From positions 90,674 to 154,673 of the forward strand of contig NZ_JACDIS010000011.1 of NCBI RefSeq assembly GCF_013839525.1: a DNA stretch of 64,000 nt, read 5' to 3'. Below the pieces are notes generated by a model that saw only the letters and a program-made list of their open reading frames with translations, had not been told where the DNA came from and did not search any database. How positions within the stretch are numbered: the first letter of the stretch is position 1; the number at the start of each line of letters is the position of its first letter. Positions 39,743 through 48,801 of this stretch are shown piece after piece. The translations under genes were made by a program, and so were the position numbers. Source of the DNA: Chthonobacter rhizosphaerae. Its GTDB lineage: Bacteria; Pseudomonadota; Alphaproteobacteria; Rhizobiales; Pleomorphomonadaceae.

Positions 39743-41068
39743 ATGACCAGAAGCCTCGCCATCATCGACAGGCTGGCCGCCCTTCACCCGAAGGGATACG
39801 ACCTGACGCTCGGGCGCATCCAGCGCCTCCTGAAGGCGCTCGGCTCGCCGGAGACGCGGATCCCGCCCGTCTTCCACGTGGCCGGCACCAACGGCAAGGG
39901 CTCGACCGTGGCGTTCCTGCGCGCCATCCTGGAGGCCGCCGGCCTGCGGGTGCACACGGACACCTCGCCCCATCTCGTGTCCTACAACGAGCGCTACCGG
40001 CTCGCGACCGGGCCGGGCACGAGCGCCTTCGTGGACGACGACCGGTTCGCCGACGCCCTCGCGCGGGCCGAGGCGGCGAACGGCCAGGAGCCCATCACGC
40101 TGTTCGAACTCCTCACCGCGGCCGGCTTCCTGCTCTTCGCCGAGACGCCGGCGGACGTGGTTCTCTTGGAGGTCGGCCTCGGCGGCCGGTTCGACAGCAC
40201 CAACGTCATCGACGAGCCGCTCGTCTCGGTGATCACCTCCATCTCGCTCGACCATCAAGCCTTTCTCGGCGACACGGTGGAGAAGATCGCCTTCGAGAAG
40301 GCCGGCATCATCAAGGGCGGCCGGCCGGTGGTGCTGAGCCCCAACGGCGACAGCATCCGGGAGGTGTTCGAGCGCGTGGTCCGGGACGTGAAGGCCGGGC
40401 CGCTTTACGTGGGCGGCCAGGACTTCACCGCCTTCGAGGAGCACGGCCGCCTGGTCTTCCAGGACGCGGACGGCCTTCTCGACCTGCCGCTGCCGCGCCT
40501 TCTCGGCCGGCACCAGATCCAGAACGCCGGCACCGCCATCGCGGCGATCCGGGCGAGCGGGCTCGACATCCCGACGCGCGCCTTCGAGACCGGCCTGGAG
40601 ACTGTGGACTGGCCCGCGCGCCTGCAGCGGCTCACCCACGGCGCCCTCGTGACGGCCGCCCCGGCCGGATCGGAGGTCTGGCTCGACGGCGGCCACAATC
40701 CGGGCGCCGGCGAGGTGGTGGCGAGCGCCATGGCGGACCTGGAGGATCGCCTGCCGAGGCCGCTCTTCCTCATCGCCGGCATGCTGACCACCAAGGACCC
40801 GGCCGGCTTCTTCGGCCCGTTCGCCGGGCTGGTGCGCCACGTCTTCACGGTGCCGATCCCGCAGTCGGAAGCCGCCTGGGCGCCCGAGCCGCTCGCCGAG
40901 GCGGCCATCGCCGCCGGCCTCTCCGCCCAGCCGGTGAGCGGTCCGGAGGAGGCCCTCCGGCTTCTCGGCGAGGGCTGGCAGTTCGAGCGCTCGCCGCGGA
41001 TCCTGATCTGCGGCTCGCTCTATCTCGCCGGCGACGTCCTGGCGCTCAACGGCACGCCGCCGCGCTGA
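39743..41068 (+). CDS. folC: Folylpolyglutamate synthase / dihydrofolate synthase
   Basis: 441 aa from ATG giving MTRSLAIIDRLAALHPKGYD. Adds glutamate to dihydropteroate and folates. P-loop HVAGTNGKGSTVAFLRAIL, omega-loop HTDTSPHLVSYNERYRL, LEVGLGGRFDSTNVI, SISLDHQAFLGDTVEKIAFEKAGI, C-terminal LDGGHNPGAGEVV. The trp-accD-folC order is conserved in many proteobacteria. Followed by an AT-richer spacer before the polysaccharide locus. Confidence 0.97.
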   Translation: MTRSLAIIDRLAALHPKGYDLTLGRIQRLLKALGSPETRIPPVFHVAGTNGKGSTVAFLRAILEAAGLRVHTDTSPHLVSYNERYRLATGPGTSAFVDDDRFADALARAEAANGQEPITLFELLTAAGFLLFAETPADVVLLEVGLGGRFDSTNVIDEPLVSVITSISLDHQAFLGDTVEKIAFEKAGIIKGGRPVVLSPNGDSIREVFERVVRDVKAGPLYVGGQDFTAFEEHGRLVFQDADGLLDLPLPRLLGRHQIQNAGTAIAAIRASGLDIPTRAFETGLETVDWPARLQRLTHGALVTAAPAGSEVWLDGGHNPGAGEVVASAMADLEDRLPRPLFLIAGMLTTKDPAGFFGPFAGLVRHVFTVPIPQSEAAWAPEPLAEAAIAAGLSAQPVSGPEEALRLLGEGWQFERSPRILICGSLYLAGDVLALNGTPPR

Positions 41069-41092
41069 CGGATCCGTCCGTCGTCGCGCGCG

Positions 41093-41121
41093 TCAACCAC
41101 GTTCTTAATAAATCATATACC
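41093..41121 (+). promoter_or_regulatory. Possible promoter at the start of the polysaccharide locus
   Basis: An AT-rich patch in an otherwise GC-rich spacer contains TATACC (41116-41121). The -35 region (TCAACC, 41093-41098) is a poor match. If used, the flippase mRNA would have a leader of about 200 nt. Confidence 0.3.
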
Positions 41122-41325
41122 ACGCCGTTCCGGCCCGGCCCGGTCGCTTGCCGCCCCGCCGCCGCTCCGGTAGACCTTGACGAGCCGGACCGTCGGCGCC
41201 GCCCGGCCCTGTCCGCATGTCCGGTTCCCCTCGGACGGAGCCGTCGGCGTCCGGCGAGCGCCCGTGATCCAGGACTTCCGCGCGCCGCGCCCGGAGGTCG
41301 GCAGCCGACGTGAGGAGCCGAGGGA

Positions 41326-42705
41326 GTGCTCGCCCGCATACTCGCCGCAGCCGAGCGCGTCGGTGTCCACCCGGCCATGCTGGGAGCCTTGTTTTCGCTC
41401 TCCATCAAGGTGCTCGGATCCGTGATGACGCTGTTCGTGTTCGCCGTGGCGGCGCGCGGCATGTCCATGGACGACTTCGGCTATCTGGCCGTGACCTTCA
41501 ACGTGGTGGCCTTCCTGGCGGTGGTCGGCGTCCTCGGCCAGGACACCATGATCCTCAGGAACTGGGCCGAGACCCGCGGCCAGAACGACGATCGGGCGAG
41601 TTGGGGCGCCTATCTGTTCGGCGGCCGGATCGCGATCGTCTCCGGCCTCCTGTTCGCGCTCGCCTTCGCGGCCTTCTGCGTCCTTCACGCGCCCTATGAC
41701 GAGGCCCACCTCCTGCCGCTGCCGACGGAGCCCGGCACCATCGCGGCGGCGGCGGCCTTCCTGTTCGCCCAGGTGGTCCTCCACTACACGTCCCATGCGT
41801 CGCGGGTGATCTGCGGCATCGCGGTGGCCGAGCCGAACCGGGAGATCACCTGGCGGCTGATCCTGGTGGTTGTGTTCGTCACCGTGGCGGCCCTCGACCC
41901 GGCGGACGCCGTGATGGCCTTCTTCGCCGCCGCGGCCTTCGGGGCGCTCATCGCCGCCGCCATCCAGACGTGGGCGACCCTGCGGACCATTCCGGCCGCC
42001 ATCCGGTCGGCACCGCCGGTGGTCCGGGCGCGCGAATGGACGCGCCGCACGGTCGGCATGGTGTCCTCCGCCGGCGCGGAGGCGGCGAGCCAGTATGCCG
42101 AAGTGGTGATCGTCGGCGCGGTCACGTCCCCGGCGGTCTCCGCCGGCTATTTCGTGGTCGCCCGCCTCGCCAACGTGTTCCCGATGATCGGCACGGGCCT
42201 CCACGGCTACTCGTCGTCGCGCTTCTCCAACCTCTACTACGCCGGCCGGCGCGCGGAGGCCCAGCAGCTCCTCGCCAGGGTGATGCTCGTCGCCATCGGC
42301 CTCGTCGGCCTCCTCGCCCTGGTGGTGGTGTTCGCCGGCAAGCCGCTGCTCGGGCTGTTCGGCCCCACCTACGTGGAGGAGTATCCCACCCTCCTGGTGC
42401 TCTCCCTCGGCACCGCCTTCGCGGCCCTGATGGGCCCGGGCCCCGGCGTCATGCTGATGACCGGCCACGAGCTCCTCTATTCGCGGGTGCTGATCTTCTC
42501 CGTTCTGGGGCGCGCCGCGGCCCTCGCGGTGCTCGCCCCCGCCTACGGCACGCTCGGCGCCGCCGTCGCGGTGGTGGCGGTGTCGGCCCCGCTCTCGCTC
42601 GGCATCGCGATCTTCTGCCGGCTGCGCGTCGGCATCGACGCGTCCGTGTTCGGCGTCTTCCTGCCGCCCCGGCCGGCGCTCCCCGCGGCCGAACCGGCCG
42701 GCTGA
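41326..42705 (+). CDS. Wzx-like polysaccharide flippase
   Basis: 459 aa, GTG start with GAGGAG 8 bp upstream. About 12 hydrophobic segments. The N-terminal part (SIKVLGSVMTLFVFAVAARGMSMDDFGYLAVTFNVVAFLA) is typical of the MATE/MOP Wzx group, which flips lipid-linked repeat units to the periplasm. It starts a cluster that also has Wzy, Wzc, glycosyltransferases and a secreted glycosidase. The final 20 residues are a Pro/Ala tail (PPRPALPAAEPAG). Specificity unknown. Confidence 0.85.
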   Translation: MLARILAAAERVGVHPAMLGALFSLSIKVLGSVMTLFVFAVAARGMSMDDFGYLAVTFNVVAFLAVVGVLGQDTMILRNWAETRGQNDDRASWGAYLFGGRIAIVSGLLFALAFAAFCVLHAPYDEAHLLPLPTEPGTIAAAAAFLFAQVVLHYTSHASRVICGIAVAEPNREITWRLILVVVFVTVAALDPADAVMAFFAAAAFGALIAAAIQTWATLRTIPAAIRSAPPVVRAREWTRRTVGMVSSAGAEAASQYAEVVIVGAVTSPAVSAGYFVVARLANVFPMIGTGLHGYSSSRFSNLYYAGRRAEAQQLLARVMLVAIGLVGLLALVVVFAGKPLLGLFGPTYVEEYPTLLVLSLGTAFAALMGPGPGVMLMTGHELLYSRVLIFSVLGRAAALAVLAPAYGTLGAAVAVVAVSAPLSLGIAIFCRLRVGIDASVFGVFLPPRPALPAAEPAG

Positions 42706-42744
42706 GGCCGCGTCCGCCCGCCGGCCGCCTGACGCCGAACCCGG

Positions 42745-43926
42745 TCAGGGCAACCCCAGCGCCTCCAGGATCGCCGGGTCGGGCTCGCCGGTGCGTTCGT
42801 CCACGAGGCCGAAGCCGTCCCGGAACTCCCAGTGGGTCCAACCGATGCAGGCCGTCTCGGCGGCGGTCCGGACGGCGGCGATCCAGGCCGCCCGGTCGGC
42901 CGGCGGCGCGGTGAACCGCAGGACGCCGAACTCGCCCACCACAACAGGTCGGCGCGCGGACGCGCTCCAGCGCGACACCGCCTGGAACACCGCCGCGATC
43001 CGCGCCCCGTCCCACCGTTCCCCATAGGCCTCGCGCACCAGGTCGGCCGCGTCCGGCCGGCCGATCAGCTCCATGCCGGCCGCCACCTCGCGCAGCGGCC
43101 GGTCGTCCGGCCCGGCCGGGAACGGCACCTCGGCGAGCGCCGCCAGCGGATCGTCTCCCATCCAGGTGGCGCCCTGGTGGGTGAAGGCCATCGGGTCGTA
43201 GTAGTGGACCGCATAGACCACGTTCGGGTCGTCGAGGGGCGGGCGGTCCATCAGCGGCTCCACCCGCTGAGGGCCGGCCGGTCCGACCACCAGGGTGTGC
43301 TCCGGCAGGGCGCGGCGCAGCCGGGCCGCGAGCCGGCGGCTGTCGCCGTCCCAGCGCTCCGCGTCCACGGGCGGCTCGTTGAGGAGTTCGGGAAAGACGA
43401 GGCCGGCCGGCCGCGCCGCGACCAGCGGCGCCAGCCGGTCCCAGGCAGCCTCGATCTGGCCGACGGCCCCGTCCGGGTCGGCCGCATAAAGCTCCGCGAT
43501 CCGACCGGAAGGGTGCAGGTCCAGCACCACGGCGGTGTCGAGCGCGATCAGCCGGTCGAGAACGCGGGCGATCTGGTCGAGCCGATCGGCGGTCCGCTCC
43601 GGCGCCGCGAAGGCGGGCATCAGGTCCTCCGCCGGCACCGGCAGGCGGACGTGGGTCATGCCGAGCCGGCGGAGCTCCTCCAGAAGCCCCGGCGCCGGCT
43701 CGCGTTCGTTCCGGGTGTCGATCCAGCCGGTCAGGTTGTAGCCGCGGGCGAGCCGGGCGAGCCGGTCGGCCGGGACGGCGAACGCGGCTGCGCAGGCGGC
43801 GCCGGTGCGGTCGGCCGGGCGGGCCGGCGCGGGGGCGAGCGCCACGGCCACAAGGACTGCGCCGGCGGCGATCCGGAGGCGGGCGCCGCGACCGGCTCCC
43901 GGTCGGCGCGGGCTCGGTCGCGCCAC
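42745..43926 (-). CDS. Secreted glycoside hydrolase family 5-like protein
   Basis: 393 aa from a GTG 2 bp after the stop of the next gene upstream; the open frame continues past it. A Sec-type signal (ARLRIAAGAVLVAVALAPAPARPAD) puts it in the periplasm or outside. GH5 fold: ARGYNLTGWIDTRNE, LGMTHVRLPVPAEDL, DTAVVLDLHPSG, acid/base Glu in LVFPELLNEPPVD, His-Tyr pair in YAVHYYDPMAFTHQG, nucleophile Glu in VVVGEFGVLRF. It could trim or release the local exopolysaccharide, a role known for EPS-locus glycosidases. Substrate unknown. Confidence 0.85.
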   Translation of the reverse strand: MARPSPRRPGAGRGARLRIAAGAVLVAVALAPAPARPADRTGAACAAAFAVPADRLARLARGYNLTGWIDTRNEREPAPGLLEELRRLGMTHVRLPVPAEDLMPAFAAPERTADRLDQIARVLDRLIALDTAVVLDLHPSGRIAELYAADPDGAVGQIEAAWDRLAPLVAARPAGLVFPELLNEPPVDAERWDGDSRRLAARLRRALPEHTLVVGPAGPQRVEPLMDRPPLDDPNVVYAVHYYDPMAFTHQGATWMGDDPLAALAEVPFPAGPDDRPLREVAAGMELIGRPDAADLVREAYGERWDGARIAAVFQAVSRWSASARRPVVVGEFGVLRFTAPPADRAAWIAAVRTAAETACIGWTHWEFRDGFGLVDERTGEPDPAILEALGLP

Positions 43927-43928
43927 GG

Positions 43929-44780
43929 TCAACGGTTTCGGGTCAGAAGAAGGACGAGGGCGGCCGGATTGGTCTCCAGATACCGCCGGCCGAGGCGCCG
44001 CGGCTCCAGGAGCGCGCGCCAGAGCCATTCCAGGCCGAGGCTCTGCATCCAGACCGGCGCGCGCGACCGCCGTCCGGACAGGAAGTCGAACAGCCCGCCG
44101 GCCGTCTTCACCACCCCCACCCCGGCGAGCCGGTGCAGGTTGCGGGTCACGAACTCCTGCTCCCGCGGCACGCCCATGCCGATCCACAGGAAGTCCGGCC
44201 GGGTCGCGACGATCTCGGCGCACACGGCCGCCTCCTCGTCCGGGCGGATGTAGCCGTGGTGGGTGCCCACGATGGCGGCGTCCGGGTAGAGCGCCTTCAG
44301 GTTGGCGGCGGCGGCAGCGATCACGTCCGCGGTCGCGCCCAGCAGGAAGTGGCGCACGCCCGGCCCGGCGGACCGGGCGAACACGTCATGGATGAAGTCG
44401 GTGGTGGCGACCCGCTCGGGCAGCGGCCGTCCGCCGGAGAACCGGGACAGGAAGACCATCGGCATGCCGTCCGCATGGATGGCGTCGGCCGTCATCATCT
44501 GGGCGCGGAACGCCGGGTCGCGGTCCGCCTCCACCATCACCTGGCCGTTGGCGGACGTGACGTAGAGCGGCGGACGGTCCGACCCGCGGGCCGCGACCGC
44601 GAGCGCGATCAAGTCCTCGGCCGAACGGGCCCGGTCCACCACGGCGATCGGCAACCCGCCGATCACCCGAACCGGCCAGAGGCCGGCGAGGTCGCACCGC
44701 TTGTCCGGTTGATCCGGAAGCAAGGGGATCGCCGGTGGGGTAAATCGACCCCGTTCAGCCATACTCATGAACGCATCCAT
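43929..44780 (-). CDS. WecG/TagA/CpsF-family glycosyltransferase (GT26)
   Basis: 283 aa. GT26 enzymes add a sugar to lipid-linked acceptors in wall or EPS synthesis. Conserved blocks are PLYVTSANGQVMVEADRD (family TxN), ADAIHADGMPMVFLSRF, RHFLLGATADVIAAAAANLKALYP, GTHHGYIRPDEE, LWIGMGVPREQEFV and GVVKTAGGLFDFLSGRRSRAP. The C-terminal amphipathic part (LGLEWLWRALLEPRRLGRRYL) is the membrane-binding end. It is followed by the GH5 gene after 2 bp, so both are one transcript. An AT-rich promoter patch precedes it. Confidence 0.92.
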   Translation of the reverse strand: MDAFMSMAERGRFTPPAIPLLPDQPDKRCDLAGLWPVRVIGGLPIAVVDRARSAEDLIALAVAARGSDRPPLYVTSANGQVMVEADRDPAFRAQMMTADAIHADGMPMVFLSRFSGGRPLPERVATTDFIHDVFARSAGPGVRHFLLGATADVIAAAAANLKALYPDAAIVGTHHGYIRPDEEAAVCAEIVATRPDFLWIGMGVPREQEFVTRNLHRLAGVGVVKTAGGLFDFLSGRRSRAPVWMQSLGLEWLWRALLEPRRLGRRYLETNPAALVLLLTRNR

Positions 44781-45005
44781 TATGTATCGCCACCCAATAT
44801 AGACGTATGCCTATAACATTTTTTACAAATTTTCCACGCCCGAATAGTCTGATGTCCGGCACGCCGGCGGCTTCTCGGCGCGATATTGAAACACCTCAAG
44901 ACCTGATGCGCGCGAGACCTTGCTGCAACGCAGCCGTGTCTGGTGCGACGCACAGAAAGAACCTCGTACATGATCCGGCGCGGAGGCCCCGTCGGCGCCG
45001 GCCCG
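44781..45005 (-). promoter_or_regulatory. AT-rich spacer with a possible promoter for the GT26-GH5 pair
   Basis: 225 bp between two minus-strand genes. On the minus strand TATATT (44801-44796) is a good -10 match, with A/T tracts upstream (near 44817-44838) like an UP element. The -35 is unclear. Just after the Wzc-like gene stop is a 7-bp stem CCGGCGC/GCGCCGG without a U-run. No gene was seen. Confidence 0.4.
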
Positions 45006-47054
45006 TCATGGCACGCCGTGCAGGATGGCCATCACCGGCTGGCCGCCGGTCGGCTTCAGGTGCGCGGCGGCGGCCTGCAGGCGGCCCGGCCGGGTGACGT
45101 TCCAGCCGCAGACCAGCACCTGGGCCCCGAACAGGTCGCCGTCCAGGTCGTCGTCTACGTCCGGCGCGACCACGAACAGGATGTCGTAGCGCTTGCGCCC
45201 GAAGCCGGAAAGCCGCCCGAACTCCGGGTGGCGCACCAGGTCGGAAAGGCCCATCCCGGCCGGACAGCCCGCATTCACCATCTGGACCCCGGCGGTCGGC
45301 TCCTCGAAGCGCACCGCCCGGTCGAGCGGCGCGGCGCCGCTGAGGACGTCGTAGAGGCCCGGGTCCCTCTGGGGGCGTTTCCGGCGGGTTGCGCCGCCCG
45401 GCGGGTCCGGCAGCACCACGACCGCGGTCAGGCGCGCCTCGTCGGCAAGGCGGGCCAGGGCCATGGCCACCGCCTCGGCGGCGGCGGCGTCGCCGAGGCC
45501 GCACACGAGCACGTGGGATCCGGGACGCATCGCCGCCACCTTCCGGATGACGTCGCCGACCCGGCGCAGCGGCCGGCGCAGGTCGGTCCCGGGCTTCACG
45601 GCGATCGGCCGCCCGCCGACGCCCTTCGCCGGGATCTCGGCCACCACCGGCGCGCCGGTCAGGTCCTCCACCTCCTCGGCACTCCGCACCCCGCGCCTCA
45701 GGGCGTCCACCGCGATGGCGCCCACGAGGCCGAACAGCAGGGAGGCCACCAGGCCGGCCGGCGCCGCGATGATCGGACTCGGGCGGCTCGACCGGGTCGG
45801 CGGCGAGGCGACGGAGACCACCCGCGTGTCGGTCGGCTGCAGGCCGCGCTGGGCGGTGGTCTCCTTGAAGCGGGTGAGCATCTGCTCGTAGAGCGCCCGG
45901 TTGGCCGCCGCCTCGCGCTCCAGGTCGCGCAGGCGCACGCTCGCTTCCACGGTGCCGGTGGCGCGGGTCTCGGCGCGGGTCAGTTCCGCCTCCAGGGCCT
46001 TGTACTGGGCGTCGGCCGCCTCGAAGGCCGCCCGCGCGTCGGCGGTCCGGCGCTCGATCTCCTGGGCGATCTGCTGCTCCAGGGCGGCGAGGCGCGCGGA
46101 CGCCTGGCTGAGCCGCGGGTGGCGGTCGCCGTAGACGCGCTGCAGTTGGGCCGCCTGCTGGCGCTCGGCCGCGTACTGGCTCCTGAGAGTCGCCAGGAGG
46201 CCGGTCTGGTTGGCCGAGGCGTCCAGATCGGTCGGGCGCTCCCGGCGCATCTGGTCGAAACGGGCGCGGGCCTGTTCGGCGTTCGCCTTGGCGAGGGCGA
46301 TCTGCTGGCTGAGGTCGGTGAGCCGCCGGTCGTCCACGGTGACGTTCTGCCCGGCGTCGACGATACGGTTGGCCGTGCGATACTCGGCGACCGCCTGTTC
46401 CGACGCCACCACGGCCGCCCGGAGGCTCTCGATCCGGCGCTCCAGCCAGCCGGCCGCGTCGTCGGTCGCCTCCCGGCGCGGCTCCACCAGACGGTCCACG
46501 AAGGCGCCCGCGGCGGCGTTCGCCACCCGGGCGGCCTTGTCCGGGTCGGCGGAGGAGAAGTTGACGGAGACAAGATAGGTGAGCCCGCGCCGCTCCACCC
46601 AGAGGCGCTTGCGGAACGCCGCCATGATGTCGGTCTCGCCCGGCGTCCTGCCGAGGAGGCCGGGGCGGGCGAATTCCGGATCGGCGAAGACGCCGAGATC
46701 GCGGGCGATCGGCTTCAGGAAATCGTCCGTCGCGGCGACCGCCACGTAGCTTTCCAGGGCCGCCGTGTCGCCGCCGATCCCCGGTATGACGTCCTCCGTG
46801 AGGAGCACCTTCTGATTGCGCGGATCCACCAGCACGAGCGCCGTCGCGGTGTAGCGGGACGGCAGCGCCATGTAGGCGGCCGCAAGGCCGGCGAAGGCCA
46901 GCATCGTGAAGGTTGCGATCAGGGCGGCCTTGCGGCGGAGAAAGCCCAGGATGGCGCGCGGGTCCACGAGCCCCGGCAGGGCCGGCTGCGGCGCTCCGGA
47001 CCCGGTCGAGACGGCGAGCGGCGCCTCCCAGTCGGACTTGCTGCTCGCCGTCAT
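45006..47054 (-). CDS. Wzc/GumC-like polysaccharide co-polymerase with degenerate kinase domain
   Basis: 682 aa from the ATG giving MTASSKSDWE (ATGs at 47063 and 47075 are possible). Wzz-type N-terminus with a membrane segment (LIATFTMLAFAGLAAAYMAL), a large periplasmic coiled coil (about 170-420, rich in Gln/Ala/Arg), and a second membrane segment after the Pro-rich PPTRSSRPSPIIAAPAG. The C-terminal 220 residues fit the CpsD/BY-kinase fold, but Walker A reads LVCGLGDAAAAEAVAMAL (no GK[S/T]), Walker A' is VVVLPDP, and there is no Tyr cluster at the end. So chain-length control is likely and kinase activity is not. Confidence 0.85.
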   Translation of the reverse strand: MTASSKSDWEAPLAVSTGSGAPQPALPGLVDPRAILGFLRRKAALIATFTMLAFAGLAAAYMALPSRYTATALVLVDPRNQKVLLTEDVIPGIGGDTAALESYVAVAATDDFLKPIARDLGVFADPEFARPGLLGRTPGETDIMAAFRKRLWVERRGLTYLVSVNFSSADPDKAARVANAAAGAFVDRLVEPRREATDDAAGWLERRIESLRAAVVASEQAVAEYRTANRIVDAGQNVTVDDRRLTDLSQQIALAKANAEQARARFDQMRRERPTDLDASANQTGLLATLRSQYAAERQQAAQLQRVYGDRHPRLSQASARLAALEQQIAQEIERRTADARAAFEAADAQYKALEAELTRAETRATGTVEASVRLRDLEREAAANRALYEQMLTRFKETTAQRGLQPTDTRVVSVASPPTRSSRPSPIIAAPAGLVASLLFGLVGAIAVDALRRGVRSAEEVEDLTGAPVVAEIPAKGVGGRPIAVKPGTDLRRPLRRVGDVIRKVAAMRPGSHVLVCGLGDAAAAEAVAMALARLADEARLTAVVVLPDPPGGATRRKRPQRDPGLYDVLSGAAPLDRAVRFEEPTAGVQMVNAGCPAGMGLSDLVRHPEFGRLSGFGRKRYDILFVVAPDVDDDLDGDLFGAQVLVCGWNVTRPGRLQAAAAHLKPTGGQPVMAILHGVP

Positions 47055-47100
47055 CGTATGCATCGCCTCCACCATATGACAGATTTCCAGGACACGGATT

Positions 47101-47160
47101 TCTTTATAGCATAGCAATAACGATGCATTTGACCATCGCCGTTCAGATTCGCTTTACCAT
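47101..47160. promoter_or_regulatory. Divergent AT-rich promoter region between wzc-like and wzy-like genes
   Basis: The minus strand has an extended -10 TGCTATAAA (47111-47103) pointing to the Wzc-like gene. The plus strand has TTGACC (47129-47134) with TTTACC about 18 bp later, pointing to the Wzy-like gene. Both are plausible sigma-70 promoters; neither is strong. Confidence 0.4.
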
Positions 47161-47213
47161 TACGGTTAAGGCGCGGCCGACGAGAGCTTGAGAAGGACCT
47201 GGGGGCGACTCTG

Positions 47214-48770
47214 ATGAGCCTTGCCACATCCGACCCGCCGGCGGGCGGCGCGGGTCCAAGACGCCGCCTGTCCCGGGCGGCGCTGCAGTCGCGCGCGGCG
47301 TCCGAGATCGCCGCCACGGCGGGCGTCATCGCCCTCTGCGCCGTCGCGACGGCCTTGCCGCTGGTGCTCCACCTGGTGCACACGGCGCTCGCGGTCTCGG
47401 CGGCGCTCGCGGTCTCGGTCGGGATCGGCCTCGCGCTTCCCCGCGCCATGCCGTCGGCGATCCTGTTCAACGCCATGTTCCAGACGATGATCGTCTCGAT
47501 CCTGTCGCCGGCGCTCTCCACGCCGGACGAGCTGTCCTTCATCCGGGGCTACGGCTTCATCCTGTCGGTCGGCTTCTGGTCGGTAGCGTTCGGCCGGTTC
47601 GCGCTCCAGTCCGGCCACTACACGCCGACGGTGCGGCGCCTCGTGCTGGCGTCGACAGCGGTCCTCGCCGTCATCGGCCTCTACATGGCGGCCGGGCTTC
47701 CGGCCAACGGTGCGCCGGCGCTCATCTACACGCGCAACTTCGCCCTGCCGATCCTCCTGTTCCAGATCTGCCTGCTCACCGCCGCGCGGGAGCGGGTCGA
47801 CTTCGGCCGGACCCTCATGGTCCTGGCGGTGCCCTACCTGGCGTTCGGCTATGTGGAGTTCCTCGCCCGCGACGCCTGGATGACGCTCACCAACGGCCGG
47901 GCCTTCTGGACGCTCGCGCTGGAGCCCCTGCGCCAGACCGGCGCCTGGATCCACGCCCTGGAGACCACCGGGCGGGTGGTCAAGGACATCACGGACTCCT
48001 TCGACATCGTCCTCTTCAACACCGCCTATCTCGCCGAACTCGGCATCAAGGTTGAGCGGCTGTCCGGCCCGAACATCCACGCCATCAGCTACGGCTACTG
48101 CCTCGCCTTCCTGGTCCTCTACCTGGTGGCCGGCGGGCGCGGGCTCGTCGCCCTCGCGATCCTGCCGCTCATCGTCTTCGCCAGCGCCAAGGGGGCGATC
48201 GTGGTCCTCCTCGTCGTCCTCGGCGGCCTCGTCGCGTCGCGGCTCTTCGGGCCGCGGCTCGGCCTCGCCATGGTGGTCGGCGTCCTCGGCGTCTACGCGG
48301 TGGTCAACACGGTGGTGGGCCTCGCCGCCGGCGACTTCCACGTGCTCGGCCTCATGGGCGGGCTCCACGGCTTCCTGGAGCAGCCGCTCGGCTGGGGGAT
48401 CGGCTACGGCGGCAACCTGGACGCCCAGATGACGCCGACCCAGTGGGAGCAAGCGCAGCGAAACGGCTACACGCCCTATGCGCTGGAGAGTTCCATCGGC
48501 GTATTGGTCTACCAGCTCGGCCTCGCCAGCCTGCCCATCCTGGCGTTCTACTGTATTCTGTCATTCATGACATGGCGGCTCTACAGCATCGGGCGAAGCC
48601 CCTTCCACGGAATAGCGGCCTTCGGCCTCTTAACCGTACTGGTCAATGGTCTGTTTCAAGAAGAAGCATTGTTCTCTATTTTGGCGATGGGCCTGATGGT
48701 GTCCTTCGCCGGCGTGGCTCTCGGGTCCGCCTTCCGGGGCGACCCCGCCCGGACCGACCGGGCCGCGTAG
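47214..48770 (+). CDS. O-antigen/EPS polymerase-like membrane protein (Wzy candidate)
   Basis: 518 aa with about 10-12 membrane segments and a large extracytoplasmic region in the second half, the Wzy/O-antigen ligase shape. No strict motif defines the family, so the call rests on topology and on its neighbours: a Wzc-like protein (divergent), a GT4 glycosyltransferase (31 bp downstream) and a flippase in the locus. Likely reaction: joining lipid-linked repeat units in the periplasm. The last 150 bp before 48690 are clearly lower in GC than the rest. Confidence 0.7.
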   Translation: MSLATSDPPAGGAGPRRRLSRAALQSRAASEIAATAGVIALCAVATALPLVLHLVHTALAVSAALAVSVGIGLALPRAMPSAILFNAMFQTMIVSILSPALSTPDELSFIRGYGFILSVGFWSVAFGRFALQSGHYTPTVRRLVLASTAVLAVIGLYMAAGLPANGAPALIYTRNFALPILLFQICLLTAARERVDFGRTLMVLAVPYLAFGYVEFLARDAWMTLTNGRAFWTLALEPLRQTGAWIHALETTGRVVKDITDSFDIVLFNTAYLAELGIKVERLSGPNIHAISYGYCLAFLVLYLVAGGRGLVALAILPLIVFASAKGAIVVLLVVLGGLVASRLFGPRLGLAMVVGVLGVYAVVNTVVGLAAGDFHVLGLMGGLHGFLEQPLGWGIGYGGNLDAQMTPTQWEQAQRNGYTPYALESSIGVLVYQLGLASLPILAFYCILSFMTWRLYSIGRSPFHGIAAFGLLTVLVNGLFQEEALFSILAMGLMVSFAGVALGSAFRGDPARTDRAA

Positions 48771-48801
48771 ACGGCGCAGGAAAGGCCGCAGGAGAGGGCA
48801 C

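Noticed and set aside
44780..44971. Small 63-codon minus-strand frame between the GT26 and Wzc-like genes
   Set aside because: Arg/Cys/His-rich, no ribosome binding site, and it overlaps the promoter region of the GT26 gene.
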